A stretch of DNA of 63,541 nucleotides, taken from positions 1-63,541 of the forward strand of contig JAQWCW010000015.1 in the NCBI GenBank assembly GCA_028705775.1. The letters are read 5' to 3'. Under the pieces are notes generated by a model. That model did not search any database, was not told the origin of the DNA, and saw only the letters and a list, made by a program, of their open reading frames with translations. The translations under genes and the position numbers were made by a program. The DNA comes from Eubacteriales bacterium (GTDB lineage: Bacteria > Bacillota > Clostridia > Christensenellales > Aristaeellaceae). The first letter of the stretch is position 1. Every line of letters starts with the position of its first letter. Shown in pieces: positions 62,106-63,541 of the stretch.

Positions 62106-63541
62106 TCACACCGTTCGATCAAGAATCAGGAGGTTCCTTCCCCCAAAGAACTCAAACTCAATACTTCCATCCCTACCCACGACCCCCTTGACCACCAGCA
62201 GCCGCCAAAGCTTATCGTCCCAAGAATCCAGTACAAGTGGGCTGGTAGAAAGTTTGTCGATGTACCCCTGCAACTCCCGTGCGCGATTCACCCTGTCCAG
62301 ACATGCGGCTTTAAGCTTTTCAAGCCGCTCTATGGCCTTCTGATGCCTGTCAACCAAACTGTTATAGTGTTTATTGAAAGCATCCTGGTCTTGGGCTTTT
62401 TCGGCGTTCTCATGCACACAAGCGCTGACCAAGCCAGCAACCAGCTTGATTTCCTCATTCGCCTTCGCTATCTGGGCGTCCAGCTTCGAGTGATCGCTGA
62501 GCATATCAAGCATGAGCCTGCAATCCGAAACGACCTGTTCACGGTTACCCATCAGCCGGTTGTAGGCTTTCAGGAACGCCGCCTTGATCTCGTCTTCCGT
62601 CAGGTGCGGGGTAGCGCATTTATGCTCGCCATTGAATTTAGCGTTGCAGCGCCAGATCACCTTGCGATACTTGTCGGTAGAGTGCCAGACCTTCTGGCCA
62701 AAGAAAGCGCCACAATCCGCGCAGACCAGCTTGGAGGAAAAAACGCTGCTGCCGCTGTAGTGCCCTCCGATACCCTTGCGGCGCTCGATTTCAGCCTGCA
62801 CCAGGTCAAACTCGTTTGGGGCTATGATCCCCTCGTGGCTACCCTCAACGTAGAACTGCGGCACCTCGCCAGTGTTGGCTTTCATCCGCTTGGTCAGGAA
62901 ATCGACCGTGAAACGCTTTTGCAGTAAGGCGTCGCCCTTGTACTTCTCGTTTCGCAGGATGCTGTTCACCGTGGTCTGGCTCCATTTTTGCTTGCCGGAG
63001 GGCGTTGGTATGCCGTTTGCTTCCAGATGGCGGCAGATACCAGCAGGGGTTTTCCCCTCCAGAAATAAGCGGAATATGCGCCTGACGATCACGGCTTCTT
63101 TCTCTTTAACCACAGGCTGCCCGTTCTCGCCCTTCTCATAGCCCAGAAAATGCTTGTAGGGCATGCTAACCTTGCCGTCAGAAAACCGCTTCCGTTGCCC
63201 CCAGGTGACGTTTTCAGAAATGGAACGGCTTTCTTCCTGGGCTAGGGAGGACATGATGGTGATCAGCAACTCGCCCTTGGAATCCAGCGTCCAGATGTTC
63301 TCCTTTTCAAAGAATATCTCCACGCCGTGTTCTTTGAGCTTGCGCACCGTGACCAGACTGTCCACGGTGTTGCGGGCAAAGCGGCTGACGGACTTGGTGA
63401 CGATCAGGTCGATTTTCCCAGAAAGCGCGTCGGATACCATCTGGTTGAAACCCTCACGCTTCTTGGTGTTGGTGCCACTGATGCCCTCGTCGGTATATAC
63501 GGAAATGTAGGTCCAGTCCTCATGCTGCCGGATGAATTTGG
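62106..63541 (-). CDS. Large serine recombinase (5' end beyond window)
   Basis: Site-specific integrase or resolvase. The frame is open to the right edge, where it reads IRQHEDWTYISVYTDEGISG upstream of the visible MVSDALSGKIDLIVTKSVSRFARNTVDS catalytic region. The true N-terminus with the active Ser is not in the window. Then come SSLAQEESRSISENVTWGQR, a Recombinase domain (GKTPAGICRHLEANGIPTPS) and the zinc ribbon LVCADCGAFFGQK...WRCNAKF...CATPHL. A coiled coil follows near the C-terminus. It probably moved the surrounding island. Confidence 0.93.
   Translation of the reverse strand, partial: KFIRQHEDWTYISVYTDEGISGTNTKKREGFNQMVSDALSGKIDLIVTKSVSRFARNTVDSLVTVRKLKEHGVEIFFEKENIWTLDSKGELLITIMSSLAQEESRSISENVTWGQRKRFSDGKVSMPYKHFLGYEKGENGQPVVKEKEAVIVRRIFRLFLEGKTPAGICRHLEANGIPTPSGKQKWSQTTVNSILRNEKYKGDALLQKRFTVDFLTKRMKANTGEVPQFYVEGSHEGIIAPNEFDLVQAEIERRKGIGGHYSGSSVFSSKLVCADCGAFFGQKVWHSTDKYRKVIWRCNAKFNGEHKCATPHLTEDEIKAAFLKAYNRLMGNREQVVSDCRLMLDMLSDHSKLDAQIAKANEEIKLVAGLVSACVHENAEKAQDQDAFNKHYNSLVDRHQKAIERLEKLKAACLDRVNRARELQGYIDKLSTSPLVLDSWDDKLWRLLVVKGVVGRDGSIEFEFFGGRNLLILDRTV

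Noticed and set aside
40299-63541. Whole of region B as one conjugative element attached at tRNA-Ser
   Set aside because: No second copy of the tRNA 3' end and no relaxase or conjugation genes are visible, and serine recombinases rarely use tRNA genes. Only a layered island is supported.

Overview
The window reads as a chromosomal segment from a spore-forming Clostridia-type Firmicute. The evidence is a Spo0A gene with 0A boxes, a spoIIR-sleB-ypeB cluster, a SipL-like DUF3794/LysM spore-coat protein, a T-box leader, a Bacillus-type PurR with PurBox operators, and strong AGGAGG ribosome sites with sigma-A-like promoters at 17-bp spacing. The genus cannot be fixed from sequence reading alone.

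Backbone part 1 (1-21.3 kb). On the minus strand lies a str operon (rplGB-like, rpsL, rpsG, fusA, start of tuf) with its own promoter and without rpoBC beside it. Upstream come a GT1 glycosyltransferase, a flavoprotein, a metallo-beta-lactamase-fold hydrolase, an unknown protein and a DUF1934 protein. Next are ypeB, sleB, spoIIR, ispE and a SipL-like gene. glpK and spo0A read rightward, followed by an ECF sigma / membrane anti-sigma candidate / SIMPL-protein operon. A T-box, probably sensing uncharged tRNA-Ile, then controls a cupin regulator, an AMP-forming acyl-CoA synthetase and a ThuA-like protein.

Variable region A (21.7-30.5 kb, ending at tRNA-Arg). A large Cna-B-repeat surface protein has lost its C-terminus. 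It is followed by an AT-rich PHP/SMC-like ATPase that is a defence candidate, fragments of chromosomal genes (LMW-PTP, an SDR with two frameshifts), a small peptide-deformylase paralogue, and the eroded remains of a serine-recombinase element flanked by diverged direct repeats.

Backbone part 2 (30.5-40.4 kb). This holds a complete glycogen operon, glgB-glgC-glgD-glgA, in which GlgB and GlgA carry unusual charged C-terminal tails. A long-form PRPP synthetase, PurR with its PurBoxes, and tRNA-Ser(GGA) follow.

Variable region B (40.4 kb to the end). This begins right after tRNA-Ser. It carries a secreted five-module LRR protein of visibly higher GC content, a LysR-MATE-flavodoxin-aldo/keto reductase-CMD redox cassette broken by an IS21-family insertion, a SprT-like protease and an acidic protein sharing a leader motif, a phosphodiester glycosidase beside a two-component system, a MarR-MFS-flavodoxin-nitroreductase cassette, a possible structured RNA, and large serine recombinase sequences at the right edge. 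Region B looks like layered insertions of mobile DNA. No conjugation genes are visible inside the window.
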